The notes beneath the pieces were generated by a model. It was not told the DNA's origin, made no database searches, and saw only the letters and a program-made list of their open reading frames with translations. Shown piece after piece: positions 17,108-26,550 of a stretch of 64,000 nucleotides of DNA (positions are counted from its first letter, which is position 1; every line of letters begins with the position of its first letter). A program made the translations under genes and the position numbers. The stretch covers positions 62,001 to 126,000 of the forward strand of contig CAWJEK010000008.1 of assembly GCA_963841885.1 (NCBI GenBank), in the 5' to 3' direction. The stretch comes from Bog-756 sp963841885. Lineage in GTDB: Bacteria > Actinomycetota > Acidimicrobiia > Acidimicrobiales > RAAP-2.

Positions 17108-17863
17108 TCAGCCCATGCCGACGATCGGGGCGGCGAGGTGCGACGCGCCCATGGATCCCTGGAACGTGGCGTCGCCGAAGGCGAAGATGCCGCCGTCACT
17201 CGCCACCAGCCAGTAGCCCCGGCCGTCCCCGGTAGGAGCGATGCCGACGATCGGGGCGTTCAGGTGCTGGCCACCCATGGAGCCGTCGAAGGCGGCGTCC
17301 CCGAAGGCGAAGATGCCGCCGTCACTCGCCACCAGCCAGTAGCCCCGGCCGTCCCCGGTAGGAGCGATGCCGACGATCGGGGCGTTCAGGGGCTGGCCAC
17401 CCATGGAACCGTCGAAGGCGGCGTCGCCGAAGGCGAAGATGCCACCGTCACTCGCCACCAGCCAGTAGCCCCGGCCGTCGGCCGTGCCGGCGATGCCCAC
17501 GATCGGGGCGTTCAGGTGCTGGCCACCCATGGAGCCGTAGAAGCCGGCGTCGCCGAAGGCGAAGATGCCACCGTCACTCGCCACCAGCCAGTAGCCCCGG
17601 CCGTCGGCCGTGCCGGCGATGCCCACGATCGGGGCGTTCAGGTGCTGGCCACCCATGGAGCCGTAGAAGCCGGCGTCGCCGAAGGCGAAGATGCCGCCGT
17701 CACCCGCCACCAGCCAGTAGCCCTGCCGGTCCGGGGTCGGAGCCATCCCGACGACGGGGCTGGCGAGCACGCTCCCCCCTTCCGATCCCCGGAAGACGGA
17801 CGTGCCGAAGGAGAAGATGCCGCCGTCACTCGCCACCAGCCAGTAGCCGGGTCCGGAGGCCAG
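17108..17863 (-). repeat. tandem 126-bp coding repeats
   Basis: Six tandem units of about 126 bp encode the GYWLV repeats at the C-terminus of the secreted protein. The internal units are nearly identical at DNA level (for example CGCCGTCACTCGCCACCAGC recurs at 126-base steps from 17191), while the first and last units have diverged. This suggests recent duplication or gene conversion, and copy number may vary between strains or be collapsed in assemblies. Confidence 0.9.
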
Positions 17864-19033
17864 CACCTCGGTCAGGATCGGCCCCTGGTCGGGTGAATCA
17901 CCCACGGCCGTGCAGGTCGATCTGGCGGTGCACGAGACCCCCATCAGCTCGCCGCCGCCGGCAGGCGACGGCGGCCCGGTGGTGATCGTCCACGCTCCGC
18001 CGCTCCACTGCTCGATGAGGTTGGAGAACGTCGAGCCGTCGGGCGATGCCGAACCCACCGCCGTGCACCAGGTCGGAGACGGGCACGAGACGGACTGGAG
18101 CGAGTCGAGGTCGGTCGGCGCGGTGTCCGGACTCGGCACGATCGACCAGACCCCGCCCTCCAACTCCACGACCAGGGTCTGGAGGGTCGAGCCCGCGGCC
18201 GAGTAGCCCACCGCCACACACGCTGTCGGCGCCGAACAGGAGACGGAGGCCAGCTCACTGGTCGTCCCCGACCCGACGTCGGGGCTCGGCGCGATCGACC
18301 ATCCGGTGCCGTTCCAGGACTCGACCAGGGTCTGGCTGACCGTCCCGTTGAAGTAGGACCCCACGGCCGTGCAGTCGGTGGGATTCAGGCACGACACCCC
18401 GTCCAATTCGGAGAGCCCCCCGGTACCCTCGTCCTGACTGCCCACGATGGACCAGGTGGCTCCGTTCCAGGACTCGACCAGCGTGTCGGTGGTGCCGGCC
18501 TCCGAGTCCGCGCTGCCGACCGCCACGCACGAGGTGACCGACGTGCACGAGACGGCCGACAGCTGCTGGTCCTCGTCCGGGTCCGTGTCCGGACTCGGGA
18601 CCATCGTCCAGACCGAGCCGTTCCACCCCTCGATCAGCGTCTGGCCGAGGCCCCCTTCGGCCGCTTCACCGACGGCGATGCAGAACGACGCCGACACGCA
18701 GGACACGCCGTAGAGGTCGTTGTCCCGATTGGGCGAGGTGCTCGGGGTGAACACCAACGACCAGCCCGAGCCGCGGTACTGCTCGGAGAACGCCTGGTCG
18801 TGCACCCCGAGACTGGTGCTGCCGACGGCCATGCAGAATCCGTCGGGACTGCAGGACGTGGCGGCCAACGAGCTCTCGGACGCACCGGGGGCGTTCGGTG
18901 AGGGGATGACCGACCACGGGTAGCCGGTCGCCGCCTCGGCCACCGACGCCGGCGTCAGGGTGGCGAGCCCCCCGAGGACGACGAGCACCACCACCACCGT
19001 CGACCGCCCCAGCTGTCGCATCGTCCTCCTCAC
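17108..19033 (-). CDS. secreted repeat protein with SCxxxxxCxAVG and GYWLVASDGG repeats
   Basis: 641 residues. A signal peptide is evident: basic start, hydrophobic VVVVLVVLGGLA, then AEAATG. Residues about 38-420 hold six to seven roughly 55-residue repeats with VSC...CxAVG...W.G..WS(I)VPSP, each with two Cys that could form a disulfide. Residues about 425-641 hold six 42-residue repeats beginning GYWLVASDGGIFAFGDA; such repeats are typical of exported proteins of Acidimicrobiia. Both halves suggest beta-propeller or stacked beta folds outside the cell. GTG 19033 is chosen because GGAGGAGGGA lies 6 bases upstream; ATG 19021 has its AGGAGG too close. Function unknown. Confidence 0.85.
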   Translation of the reverse strand: MRRTMRQLGRSTVVVVLVVLGGLATLTPASVAEAATGYPWSVIPSPNAPGASESSLAATSCSPDGFCMAVGSTSLGVHDQAFSEQYRGSGWSLVFTPSTSPNRDNDLYGVSCVSASFCIAVGEAAEGGLGQTLIEGWNGSVWTMVPSPDTDPDEDQQLSAVSCTSVTSCVAVGSADSEAGTTDTLVESWNGATWSIVGSQDEGTGGLSELDGVSCLNPTDCTAVGSYFNGTVSQTLVESWNGTGWSIAPSPDVGSGTTSELASVSCSAPTACVAVGYSAAGSTLQTLVVELEGGVWSIVPSPDTAPTDLDSLQSVSCPSPTWCTAVGSASPDGSTFSNLIEQWSGGAWTITTGPPSPAGGGELMGVSCTARSTCTAVGDSPDQGPILTEVLASGPGYWLVASDGGIFSFGTSVFRGSEGGSVLASPVVGMAPTPDRQGYWLVAGDGGIFAFGDAGFYGSMGGQHLNAPIVGIAGTADGRGYWLVASDGGIFAFGDAGFYGSMGGQHLNAPIVGIAGTADGRGYWLVASDGGIFAFGDAAFDGSMGGQPLNAPIVGIAPTGDGRGYWLVASDGGIFAFGDAAFDGSMGGQHLNAPIVGIAPTGDGRGYWLVASDGGIFAFGDATFQGSMGASHLAAPIVGMG

Positions 19034-19231
19034 CCCGGATCCCTCCTCCGGACGATGCCGGTTCGGTGCCGCTCGGGCACGCTAAGCCACGACGGCCCTC
19101 AACGCTAGGCGGGGCCGCGCAGTCCCAGGTCGGACCGTGGAGATGCACCGCCGGTCGGTCCGCGCCGGTCGACCGGCGCGTAGGGTCCTGGGCACGGTCG
19201 GTCCGACCGCCGGCACCCGGAGGTGGAACCC

Positions 19232-19744
19232 ATGGGCAGTATCGAACTCCTGACCGATGGCTTCGAACGGGTCCGCGACGGCATCCACCCTGCCGTCAAC
19301 GGCCTGTCCCGCGAGCAACTCGCCTTCCGACCCGACGCCGAGTCGAACTCCATCGCGTGGCTGGCCTGGCACCTCACCCGCATCCAGGACGACCACGTGG
19401 CCCACCTGGCCAGAACCGGGCAGCGGTGGCTCGACGGCGGCTGGGCCGCCGAGTTCGCCCTGCCACTGGACCCGTCGGACACCGGCTACGGCCACGATCC
19501 CGACCAGGTGGCGGTGGTCCGGGCCGACGCCCGGACACTGCTCGACTATTTCGAGGACGTCCACCGCGCCACGTCCGCCTACCTGGTCACGCTCTCCGAG
19601 GAGACGCTCGACGAGGTGATCGACACACGCTGGGATCCCCCCGTCACCGTCGGGATCCGACTGGTGAGCGTCATCACCGACGACCTCATGCACGTCGGGC
19701 AGGCCGCCTACGTGCGCGGGATCCTCCACCGCCGCGGCGACTGA
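19232..19744 (+). CDS. DinB/DUF664-family protein
   Basis: 170 residues from ATG 19232, which has GGAGG 8 bases upstream. The four-helix DinB fold is indicated by WLAWHLTRIQDDH and DDLMHVGQAAYVRG, whose His residues form the family metal site. Relatives include mycothiol- or bacillithiol-dependent thiol transferases, but the function here is unknown. The membrane GGDEF-EAL gene follows after 85 bp on the same strand. Confidence 0.82.
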   Translation: MGSIELLTDGFERVRDGIHPAVNGLSREQLAFRPDAESNSIAWLAWHLTRIQDDHVAHLARTGQRWLDGGWAAEFALPLDPSDTGYGHDPDQVAVVRADARTLLDYFEDVHRATSAYLVTLSEETLDEVIDTRWDPPVTVGIRLVSVITDDLMHVGQAAYVRGILHRRGD

Positions 19745-19829
19745 GCGCCCCGGGCCGTCCCGACCTCAAGTCTGCGCCCGTTCGTGCCGATCCACTAGGA
19801 CCGACGCAAGGCGACCGGCGGAGGGGGAT

Positions 19830-22142
19830 ATGGCAGACCAGGCGACCGCCGCAGCGGCGGACGAGGACGACCCCGGGACCGACCCGCGACCCACCAGCGT
19901 GGCCCGGGCCATGATCGACCCGGCCCTGCTCGGGTACCTCATGGGCCCGTTGGCCTTCGTGGCCATCCTGCTGCTGATGCACTTCGGCTACATCAAGCAG
20001 GAATCGGCATGGGTATGGCTGGCGGTGTTCATCGCGGTTCCGACCTGCAACCTCATCGTCGACCGCATCTACGACCGGCGCCCGGACGCCGTGTCGCTCA
20101 ACATCCGGGTGGCGGCCCAGGTGGCGGCCGTCTCCGCCGTGATCTACCTCACCGGGTGGGGACCCGTCCTCTGGGGCGCCTACGCCTTCATCGCTCTCGA
20201 GGTGATCGCCAAGTGCGGTTCCCGCTCCTGGCTGTCGGTGGTGATCTGGACGCTGGTCGGCATGGCCGCGGGTCAGCTGGCCATCGGATTGGGCTGGCTG
20301 CCGACCATGCTCCCCACCGGCGAGTCCACGGCGGTCACCGTCATGGGGGCGTTCGTCCTGGTCTTCGTGGTGCGCATGGCCGGCGCCACCATGGAGCAGA
20401 AGGAGGACGCAGAGGGCGCCGTCCGGCTCAGCGAGGACCGCTTCCGCTCGTTGATCCAGAACTCCTCGGACGTGACGATCATCATCGACGACGAGGGGAT
20501 CTTCCGCTACCTGTCACCCGCCGTCGAGGAGCTGCTCGGCTACCGCCCCCGCGAGCTGGTGGGGCATCGGGCGACCGACTACGTCCACCCCGACGACGAG
20601 GAGTACCTCCGCCGGCGGCTCGGGCCCGAGTTCCACTCCTCGTCGGACACGGCCGTCCTCGAGTTCCGGATGCTCCGCCAGGACGGCACCGCCCGCGACG
20701 TCGAGGCCGTCATCTCCAACCAGATCGACCGGCCGTCGGTGGCCGGGTACGTGGCCAACGTCCGCGACATCACCGAGCGGAAGAAGTTCGAGGAACTCCT
20801 GTCCCATCGGGCCCTCCACGACCCGTTGACCGGCCTCGCCAACCGCCAGCTCATCCTGGACCGGGCCGACCAGATGCTCGTCCGGGCCCGCCGCAGTGGG
20901 GACCCGGTGGCCGCCTTCTTCGTGGACCTCGACAACTTCAAGGACGCCAACGACTCGCTGGGCCACGAGGCCGGTGACCGGCTGCTCCAGGCGGTGGCCA
21001 GTCGGCTGGTCGGCCTGCTGCGGACGAGCGACACCGTGGGCCGCCTCGGTGGGGACGAGTTCGTGGTCCTGGCCGAGGGCGTCTCGCTCCGCTCCGGGCC
21101 CGAGGCCATCGCCGAGCGCATCCGAGAGGTCCTGCGGCCGGCCTTCTACGTCGAGGGGTTCGAGTCCTTCCCCCTGTACGTGTCGGCCAGCATCGGGATC
21201 GCTTCGGGCGATCGACCCGCCGCCCAGGACCTGCTGCGCGACGCCGACATCGCCCTGTACCGGGCCAAGAGCGCCGGACGCGATCAGGCGGTCGTGTTCG
21301 AGGAGGCCATGCAGCTGGCCACCAACGACCGGCTGGCGCTGCGGACCGAACTCGACACCGCCCTCCTGCAGGACCAGTTCACCCTCCTCTACCAACCCAT
21401 CATGGACCTGACCGACCTCCGCGTCGAAGGGGTCGAGGCACTCATCCGCTGGAACCACCCGACCCAGGGCACGGTGACGCCCGACCGGTTCATCCCAGCC
21501 CTCGAGGACAGCGGACTGATCGTCGACGTCGGTCGTTGGGTGCTCAACGAGGCCTGTGCCCAGCTGTCCCGCTGGCGGAGCCGCGGGCACCGGCTGACCA
21601 TGTCGGTCAACGTCTCCATGCGCCAACTCGAGTCCGATGTCTTCATCGACGACGTCCGGACCGCCCTCGACGCCAACGGCCTCGTACCTTCCAGCCTGGT
21701 CATCGAGATCACCGAGACCGTGCTCATGAAGGACGCCCAGGCCACCGTGGAACGGTTGAAGCGCCTCAAGGAGATCGGGATCCGGATCGCCATCGACGAC
21801 TTCGGGACGGGCTACTCCTCACTGGCCTACCTCCGCCAGTTCCCGGTGGACGTGCTCAAGATCGACCGCTCCTTCGTGTCCGAGATGAGTGGCTCGCCCG
21901 ACGCCGCCGCCCTGATCCACACGCTGGTCGAGCTCGCCCACACGCGAGGCCTCGTGACCCAGGCCGAGGGGATCGAGTACCCGGTCCAACTCGAGGGGCT
22001 CCGCGCCCACGGCTGCGACCACGGGCAGGGCTACTACTTCTCGCGTCCCGTCCCCCCCGAGGAGATCGGCCTCCTGATGTCCGCCGACGACCGCCTGGAC
22101 GGCCTGCTCTCGGCGACCGCGCCCCGCCCCGGCGGCGCCTGA
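19830..22142 (+). CDS. membrane PAS-GGDEF-EAL cyclic-di-GMP protein
   Basis: 770 residues. Five or six membrane helices occupy about 30-190, a PAS domain about 205-325, GGDEF about 330-490 and EAL about 500-755. The cyclase site RLGGDEF and the RxxD inhibitory site (RTSD) are intact. The phosphodiesterase site is also complete by eye: EALIRW, ITETVLM, IDDFGTGYSS, KIDRSF, QAEGIE and GQGYYFSRP. It could both make and degrade c-di-GMP in response to a membrane or PAS signal. ATG 19830 follows GGAGGGGGAT. Confidence 0.93.
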   Translation: MADQATAAAADEDDPGTDPRPTSVARAMIDPALLGYLMGPLAFVAILLLMHFGYIKQESAWVWLAVFIAVPTCNLIVDRIYDRRPDAVSLNIRVAAQVAAVSAVIYLTGWGPVLWGAYAFIALEVIAKCGSRSWLSVVIWTLVGMAAGQLAIGLGWLPTMLPTGESTAVTVMGAFVLVFVVRMAGATMEQKEDAEGAVRLSEDRFRSLIQNSSDVTIIIDDEGIFRYLSPAVEELLGYRPRELVGHRATDYVHPDDEEYLRRRLGPEFHSSSDTAVLEFRMLRQDGTARDVEAVISNQIDRPSVAGYVANVRDITERKKFEELLSHRALHDPLTGLANRQLILDRADQMLVRARRSGDPVAAFFVDLDNFKDANDSLGHEAGDRLLQAVASRLVGLLRTSDTVGRLGGDEFVVLAEGVSLRSGPEAIAERIREVLRPAFYVEGFESFPLYVSASIGIASGDRPAAQDLLRDADIALYRAKSAGRDQAVVFEEAMQLATNDRLALRTELDTALLQDQFTLLYQPIMDLTDLRVEGVEALIRWNHPTQGTVTPDRFIPALEDSGLIVDVGRWVLNEACAQLSRWRSRGHRLTMSVNVSMRQLESDVFIDDVRTALDANGLVPSSLVIEITETVLMKDAQATVERLKRLKEIGIRIAIDDFGTGYSSLAYLRQFPVDVLKIDRSFVSEMSGSPDAAALIHTLVELAHTRGLVTQAEGIEYPVQLEGLRAHGCDHGQGYYFSRPVPPEEIGLLMSADDRLDGLLSATAPRPGGA

Positions 22143-22162
22143 GCACCGCTCACGCAGGGGGG

Positions 22163-22918
22163 TCAGCCGCCCGGGAACACGCGCCGGAGTTCCTCGAGCT
22201 CGTCCCCACCCTCCACCGCCGGTGTGTGATCGGGGTCGAGGCGCCCGTACACGAGCCGGATGCAGGCCTCGGCCGGCAGAACCACGTCCGGGGAGTCGAC
22301 CGGATCGACGGGGCCGAACGTCACCGCGTCGGCGGCCAGCACCACCTGGAAACCCCGGCGTGGGTCGGTGGTGACGATCGTCACGGTGCGCTCGGCGCCG
22401 GTCGGCCGGGCCGTGAAACCGGCGAACCGCTCGAGCCCGTCGATCAGCCTCCCGGTGGCCTGACCTCCGACGGTGGCCGCGGGGTCCAACGCAACCTCGA
22501 CGTCCCAGGTGTGGAGGGCGTGCTCACCGAGGCGCAGATCCACCAGCCCGACGAAGTCGGCGGTCATCGGGCCGAGCTTCAGGTGCACCCGACCGCGCTC
22601 CTCCTCGCTCAGCCCTTCGAGTCGGTCCAGGAGCGCGCGATCGGCCACCAGGGCGTCGGCGGCCTGATCGGCCGGCGACTTGGCGTTCCACTCGTCCCAC
22701 ACGGCCGGGAACGCGTCACCAGGGGTCTCCTCGCCCGCCAGGGAGTCATCGACCAGCCGGAGGAAGATCACCGCTCCGGAACCGACGTGCGAGAGCGTGT
22801 CGGCGATCGTCCATTCGGTGGGGTAGGCGGGAGTCCCGAGCACCTCCGGGGCGAGTGGGGCGACCAGCGCCGCCAGCCGGTCGACCGAGTCGTGGAGCGC
22901 GGCGAGCGAATCGGACAT
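22163..22918 (-). CDS. maleylpyruvate isomerase-family mycothiol-dependent enzyme
   Basis: 251 residues. The N-terminal DinB-like helical domain carries a WTIADTLSHV metal-site helix and a later LGEHALHTWDV helix. A C-terminal SCP2/MDMPI-C-like domain covers about 165-250. This matches the actinobacterial TIGR03083 family related to mycothiol-dependent maleylpyruvate isomerase; most members have no known substrate. ATG 22918 has AGGAGG 5 bases upstream. Convergent with the GGDEF-EAL gene. Confidence 0.82.
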   Translation of the reverse strand: MSDSLAALHDSVDRLAALVAPLAPEVLGTPAYPTEWTIADTLSHVGSGAVIFLRLVDDSLAGEETPGDAFPAVWDEWNAKSPADQAADALVADRALLDRLEGLSEEERGRVHLKLGPMTADFVGLVDLRLGEHALHTWDVEVALDPAATVGGQATGRLIDGLERFAGFTARPTGAERTVTIVTTDPRRGFQVVLAADAVTFGPVDPVDSPDVVLPAEACIRLVYGRLDPDHTPAVEGGDELEELRRVFPGG

Positions 22919-23064
22919 GTGAGCCTCCTGGGGGGTTCGACGACCTCTGCCGCCTTCCGGTCCACGGTAGCGGGCCACCCCCGTGGTCCGGACCCCCGGG
23001 ACCCGGGCCTCGGCTGCCCGGACTCCTCCCGGCCGGCGCCGGAGCGGTTGACTACCGTGCACCC

Positions 23065-23871
23065 ATGGACGGAGACGCCGGAGCCCGTGACGTGGGCGGC
23101 ACCCTCGAGGGCAAGGTGGCCCTCGTATCGGGGGCGGCCCGGGGGATCGGAGCCGCCACGGTCCGGTACCTGTGCCGGTTGGGTGCCCGGGTCGCCGTCA
23201 CCGACCGGGACGCCGACGCCGCCCACGGATTGGCCGCCGAGCTGCGGGACGAGGGGTACGACGCCGTGGGCCTGGCCTGCGACGTGTCGGACGCCGATGC
23301 CGTCGCCGGGGCGGTGGCGTCCACCGTGCGGCAGTTCGGTGGACTCGACCTCCTCGACCACAACGCGGCGTGGACGGACTTCCGGACCGATCTCGGAGCC
23401 GAGGACGTCGACCTCGCCACCTGGGAGCGTGTCCTGTCCACCAACACCACCGGTGGCCTGCTCCTGATACGGGCCGCGCTGCCCCGGCTCCGGGCCCGCG
23501 GCGGCGGGTCCATCGTCCTGGTGTCGTCGGGGTCGGCGTCGATCGGGGAGCACCGTCGGGTGGCCTACGGGGTGTCCAAGGCGGCGCTCGAGCAGCTGAC
23601 CCGTCATGTCGCGACCCGGTACGGGCGCGACGGGATCCGCTGCAACGCGGTGGCGCCCGGATTCATCCTCACCGGCTCTTCCGTGCGCGGCGTCTCGGAG
23701 GAGGGGCGGGTCCGACTGGCCGCCCAGAACCCGCTCGGACGACTGGGCACCCCCGAGGACATCGCCCACGTCGTCGGCTTCCTCCTGTCCGACCGTGCCG
23801 GGTTCGTGAACGGGCAGGTCCTCCGGGTCGACGGCGGACTGACCGTCTCCCCCCGCCTCGCCGATGGCTGA
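23065..23871 (+). CDS. short-chain dehydrogenase/reductase
   Basis: 268 residues of classical SDR fold. The cofactor motif GAARGIG lies at about 24-30, D-V-S follows, and the catalytic Ser is in VLVSSGSAS with Tyr/Lys in YGVSK. NAVAPGFI and the C-terminal VNGQVLRVDGG block are standard. The usual NNAG motif is replaced by DHNAAW. It overlaps the following phosphotransferase gene by 8 bases, so the two are likely coexpressed. Substrate unknown. Confidence 0.9.
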   Translation: MDGDAGARDVGGTLEGKVALVSGAARGIGAATVRYLCRLGARVAVTDRDADAAHGLAAELRDEGYDAVGLACDVSDADAVAGAVASTVRQFGGLDLLDHNAAWTDFRTDLGAEDVDLATWERVLSTNTTGGLLLIRAALPRLRARGGGSIVLVSSGSASIGEHRRVAYGVSKAALEQLTRHVATRYGRDGIRCNAVAPGFILTGSSVRGVSEEGRVRLAAQNPLGRLGTPEDIAHVVGFLLSDRAGFVNGQVLRVDGGLTVSPRLADG

Positions 23872-24989
23872 CCGGCCGACCGATGGGCCGCCACCGGGTC
23901 CGGGTGGGCCGTCCGCCGTCCTGCGGACCCCCGGCGAGGTCGACGGCGCCTGGTTGACCGACGTGCTGCGGCGTTGTGACCTGCTCGGCCCGGATGCCCA
24001 CGCGGTGGGCGTCATCGGCGACCCCCGTGGGAACCGGGCAGATGGCCGACACCGTCCGATTCGCGGTGGACTACCAGCCGGTCGGGGCCGGTCCGGCCAC
24101 CGTCGTCGGCAAGTTCACGTCCGCCGACGCCCAGAGCCACGCCACCGGCCGGATCATGCGCGCCTACGAGGTCGAGGTGCGGTTCTACGCCGAGGTGGCA
24201 CCCCGGGTGTCCATGCGTCGTCCCCGCCTCCTGTTCGGCGCCGTCGACGCCGAGGAGGCGTGGTTCACGCTCCTGCTCGAGGATGTGGCCGGCGCCGTCC
24301 AGGGCGACGAGCTGGTCGGCTGCGACGCAGCCACGGCCTCGGCCGCGCTGGAGCAGCTGGCGGGCCTGCACGGCCCGTGCTGGGAGTCCGAGGACCTGGC
24401 CGCCAGCCCGTGGGTCAACCGGTCCACCCCCGAGGGGGACGCCTTCACCGCGTCCGTGGTGACCGGGGTCCTCCCCGGATTCCTGGAGCGGTACGGCGAG
24501 CGTCTCGACCCGGCCCATGTGGCGCTGCTCGAGGCCTTCGCGCCCCGGCTCGGCGACTGGATGCGCCGCCCACGGGGTCCGCGCACCGTCCTCCACGCCG
24601 ATTTCCGGCTGGACAACCTCCTGTTCACCCCCGACGATCCGGCACCCGTGGTGGTCGACTATCAGACCATCACCTGGGGCAGCGGCGCCTACGACGTCGC
24701 CTACTTCGTCGGTGGCTGCCTCGAACCGGAGCTCCGCCGGGCCCATGCCGACGACCTCATCGCCGGCTACCACGCCGCCCTCGTGGCCCACGGCGTGGAG
24801 GACTACCCGCTCGACGTCCTGCGGACCGACTACCGCCGTGAGTGCTTCGGCGGCCTGATGATGGCGGTGGGGGCGTCGATGATGGTCCGCCGCACCGAGC
24901 GGGGTGACTCCATGTTCCTCACCAGCACCCGTCGCCACGCCCAGCAGGCCATCGACCTCGACGCCCTGGCGCTGCTCGACGGCGGCTGA
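23864..24989 (+). pseudogene. APH-family phosphotransferase, interrupted by a one-base frameshift
   Basis: The N-terminal 50 residues are in the frame starting at ATG 23864, which overlaps the SDR stop. The remaining 325 residues are in the next frame and contain the kinase catalytic loop VLHADFRLDNLLF (HxDxxxxN) and the metal-binding VVVDYQ segment. Dropping one C from the five-C run at 24022-24026 joins VIGDP to VGTGQMADTVRF, giving about 374 residues of an aminoglycoside/ecdysteroid-kinase-like protein. The homopolymer position makes a sequencing indel likely. Pairing with an SDR is common for acyl- or sterol-related clusters, but the substrate is unknown. Confidence 0.8.
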
Positions 24990-25063
24990 CGTCGGAGCGG
25001 CCGCAGCGGTACGGTGGCCGGCAGGCCCAGGCCACGTCGGGTGACGGCGCGAGGAGGAACCCC

Positions 25064-25645
25064 ATGGAGAGCCACCAGGACGGCACGGACGGTGACGGGG
25101 CGGGGGGCTTCGAGTTCGAGGGGATCAACCACCTCGCCCTGGTCTGCTCGGACATGGCCCGCACCGTCGACTTCTACACCAACGTCCTCGGCATGCCGCT
25201 GATCAAGACGATCGAGCTGCCGGCGGGCATGGGCCAGCACTTCTTCTTCGACTGCGGCGGTGGTGACGCCCTGGCGTTCTTCTGGTTCCCGGACGCACCC
25301 GACGGCGTACCGGGGGTGTCGGCACCGGCCGGTCGGCCCGATCAGGGAAGCCTGACCAGCGCGGTGACGTCCATGAACCACGTGGCCTTCGCCGTCCCGC
25401 CCGACAAGATCGACCGGTACCGGGACCGACTGCGGTCCGCCGGGATCGACTGCACCGACGTGGCTAACCACGACGACAGCGAGTGGGGCATCGCCGACGA
25501 CCTGCACCCCGGGGTGTTCGTGCGGTCGATCTACTTCCAGGACCCCGACGGCATCCTGTTGGAGTTCGCCTGCTGGACGCGCCCGCTCGGGCCCGACGAC
25601 GTGACGCTCGCCCCGGCCCGCGCCACCGACGCGGCCACGGCCTGA
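25064..25645 (+). CDS. VOC-family (glyoxalase/dioxygenase-fold) protein
   Basis: 193 residues, one vicinal-oxygen-chelate module of paired beta-alpha-beta units. The likely metal ligands are the His in GINHLALVC, the His in SMNHVAFAV and the Glu in ILLEFAC. ATG 25064 is preceded by GAGGAGGAA. The residues before 17 are acidic and disordered. Could be a lyase, isomerase or extradiol dioxygenase; the sequence does not decide. The CMD protein gene starts 7 bp after its stop. Confidence 0.83.
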   Translation: MESHQDGTDGDGAGGFEFEGINHLALVCSDMARTVDFYTNVLGMPLIKTIELPAGMGQHFFFDCGGGDALAFFWFPDAPDGVPGVSAPAGRPDQGSLTSAVTSMNHVAFAVPPDKIDRYRDRLRSAGIDCTDVANHDDSEWGIADDLHPGVFVRSIYFQDPDGILLEFACWTRPLGPDDVTLAPARATDAATA

Positions 25646-25652
25646 GGCCCCG

Positions 25653-26300
25653 GTGCCCCGGCTCCGACAGGTACCACGCGCCGAAGCGGAGGCGCCCATC
25701 GTGACGGTCATGTACGACCTGCTCTTCGAGGACCGGGATCCGGTGGCCGAGCCCGGGACGTCGGACGGCACCCCCGGCGACTGGTGGACGGTAGTGGCCC
25801 TCGTCCCCGACGTGCTCGAGCACTCCGTCCAGGGCTTCGGGCTGTACCAGAGCCCGAAACGGCGGCTCGACCCGGTGCTGCGGGAGCTGGCCCAGTCCCG
25901 GGTGGGGTGGGCCTGCGGCAGCCAGTTCGTGTACTCCCAGCACTGCAAGTCGCTGCGCGCCCTCGGGCTCTCCGAGGACGTCATCGCCTCGGTCCCGCAC
26001 TGGGCGGCGGCCGACTGCTACGACCGGACCCAGCGCCTCGTACTCGCGTACACCGACTGCATCGCCTACGACCACGGCCGCGTGCCCGACGGGTTGTTCG
26101 ACGCCTTGCGCGAGGAACTCGGTGATGAGGAGATCCTCGAGCTGACGTACATCACCACGCTCTACCTGCAGCACGCCGTCATGTCGCGGGCGCTGCGCAC
26201 CGAGTTCGACGACCGGGCGGAGCCGGTGGTCGAGGTGCGCACCGGGGCCGACGACACCGGTGCCGGTCGACCCGGCCACCACCCCCGTAGGCGGACCTGA
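25653..26300 (+). CDS. carboxymuconolactone decarboxylase-family protein
   Basis: 215 residues, all-helical AhpD/CMD-like. The family core WACGSQFVYSQHCK replaces the redox CxxC of AhpD with C-G-S-Q, followed by the usual His, so a peroxidase role is unlikely. LELTYITTLYLQHAVMSRAL is the conserved C-terminal helix. GTG 25653 is closely downstream of the VOC gene and probably translated from the same message. Function unknown. Confidence 0.75.
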   Translation: MPRLRQVPRAEAEAPIVTVMYDLLFEDRDPVAEPGTSDGTPGDWWTVVALVPDVLEHSVQGFGLYQSPKRRLDPVLRELAQSRVGWACGSQFVYSQHCKSLRALGLSEDVIASVPHWAAADCYDRTQRLVLAYTDCIAYDHGRVPDGLFDALREELGDEEILELTYITTLYLQHAVMSRALRTEFDDRAEPVVEVRTGADDTGAGRPGHHPRRRT

Positions 26301-26476
26301 CACCCGTCCGACGGCCGACCGACCGTCCCGGGACCCGGACCGGTCGCGGACCGGTCAGGATCACGATGCGTTTCATCGCCCACGCCCCTGCACCCCACTG
26401 ATGTCCAGTGCACGTCGGATCACGTCCACCTTCCTCCCTTCCGGGCGTCCGCTGACTCCCCACCGCTTCACGGTGG

Positions 26477-26490
26477 TACCCCATGGGGTA
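26477..26490. promoter_or_regulatory. CsoR/CstR-type operator upstream of CoA-disulfide reductase gene
   Basis: TACCCCATGGGGTA is a perfect 14-base palindrome of the GTACCCC/GGGGTA type bound by CsoR-family repressors. It sits immediately before the candidate -35 TTGACC of the CoA-disulfide reductase-rhodanese gene. A near copy lies in front of the CstR-like gene at 28549-28562. Confidence 0.7.
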
Positions 26491-26492
26491 TA

Positions 26493-26520
26493 TTGACCAG
26501 GGACTTACTCCCCTTACTGT
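26493..26520 (+). promoter_or_regulatory. candidate promoter of the CoA-disulfide reductase gene
   Basis: TTGACC at 26493-26498 and TACTGT at 26515-26520 are separated by 16 bases in an AT-richer patch. The -35 box touches the TACCCCATGGGGTA palindrome, so bound repressor would block polymerase. The -10 match is only moderate. Confidence 0.45.
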
Positions 26521-26550
26521 CGAACCCCCACCCCGATCAGGATGTGTGCC

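Noticed and set aside
17108..17863. Regular repeats resembling a CRISPR array
   Set aside because: The 126-bp units are contiguous and coding, with no short direct repeats separated by unique spacers, and no cas genes are present.
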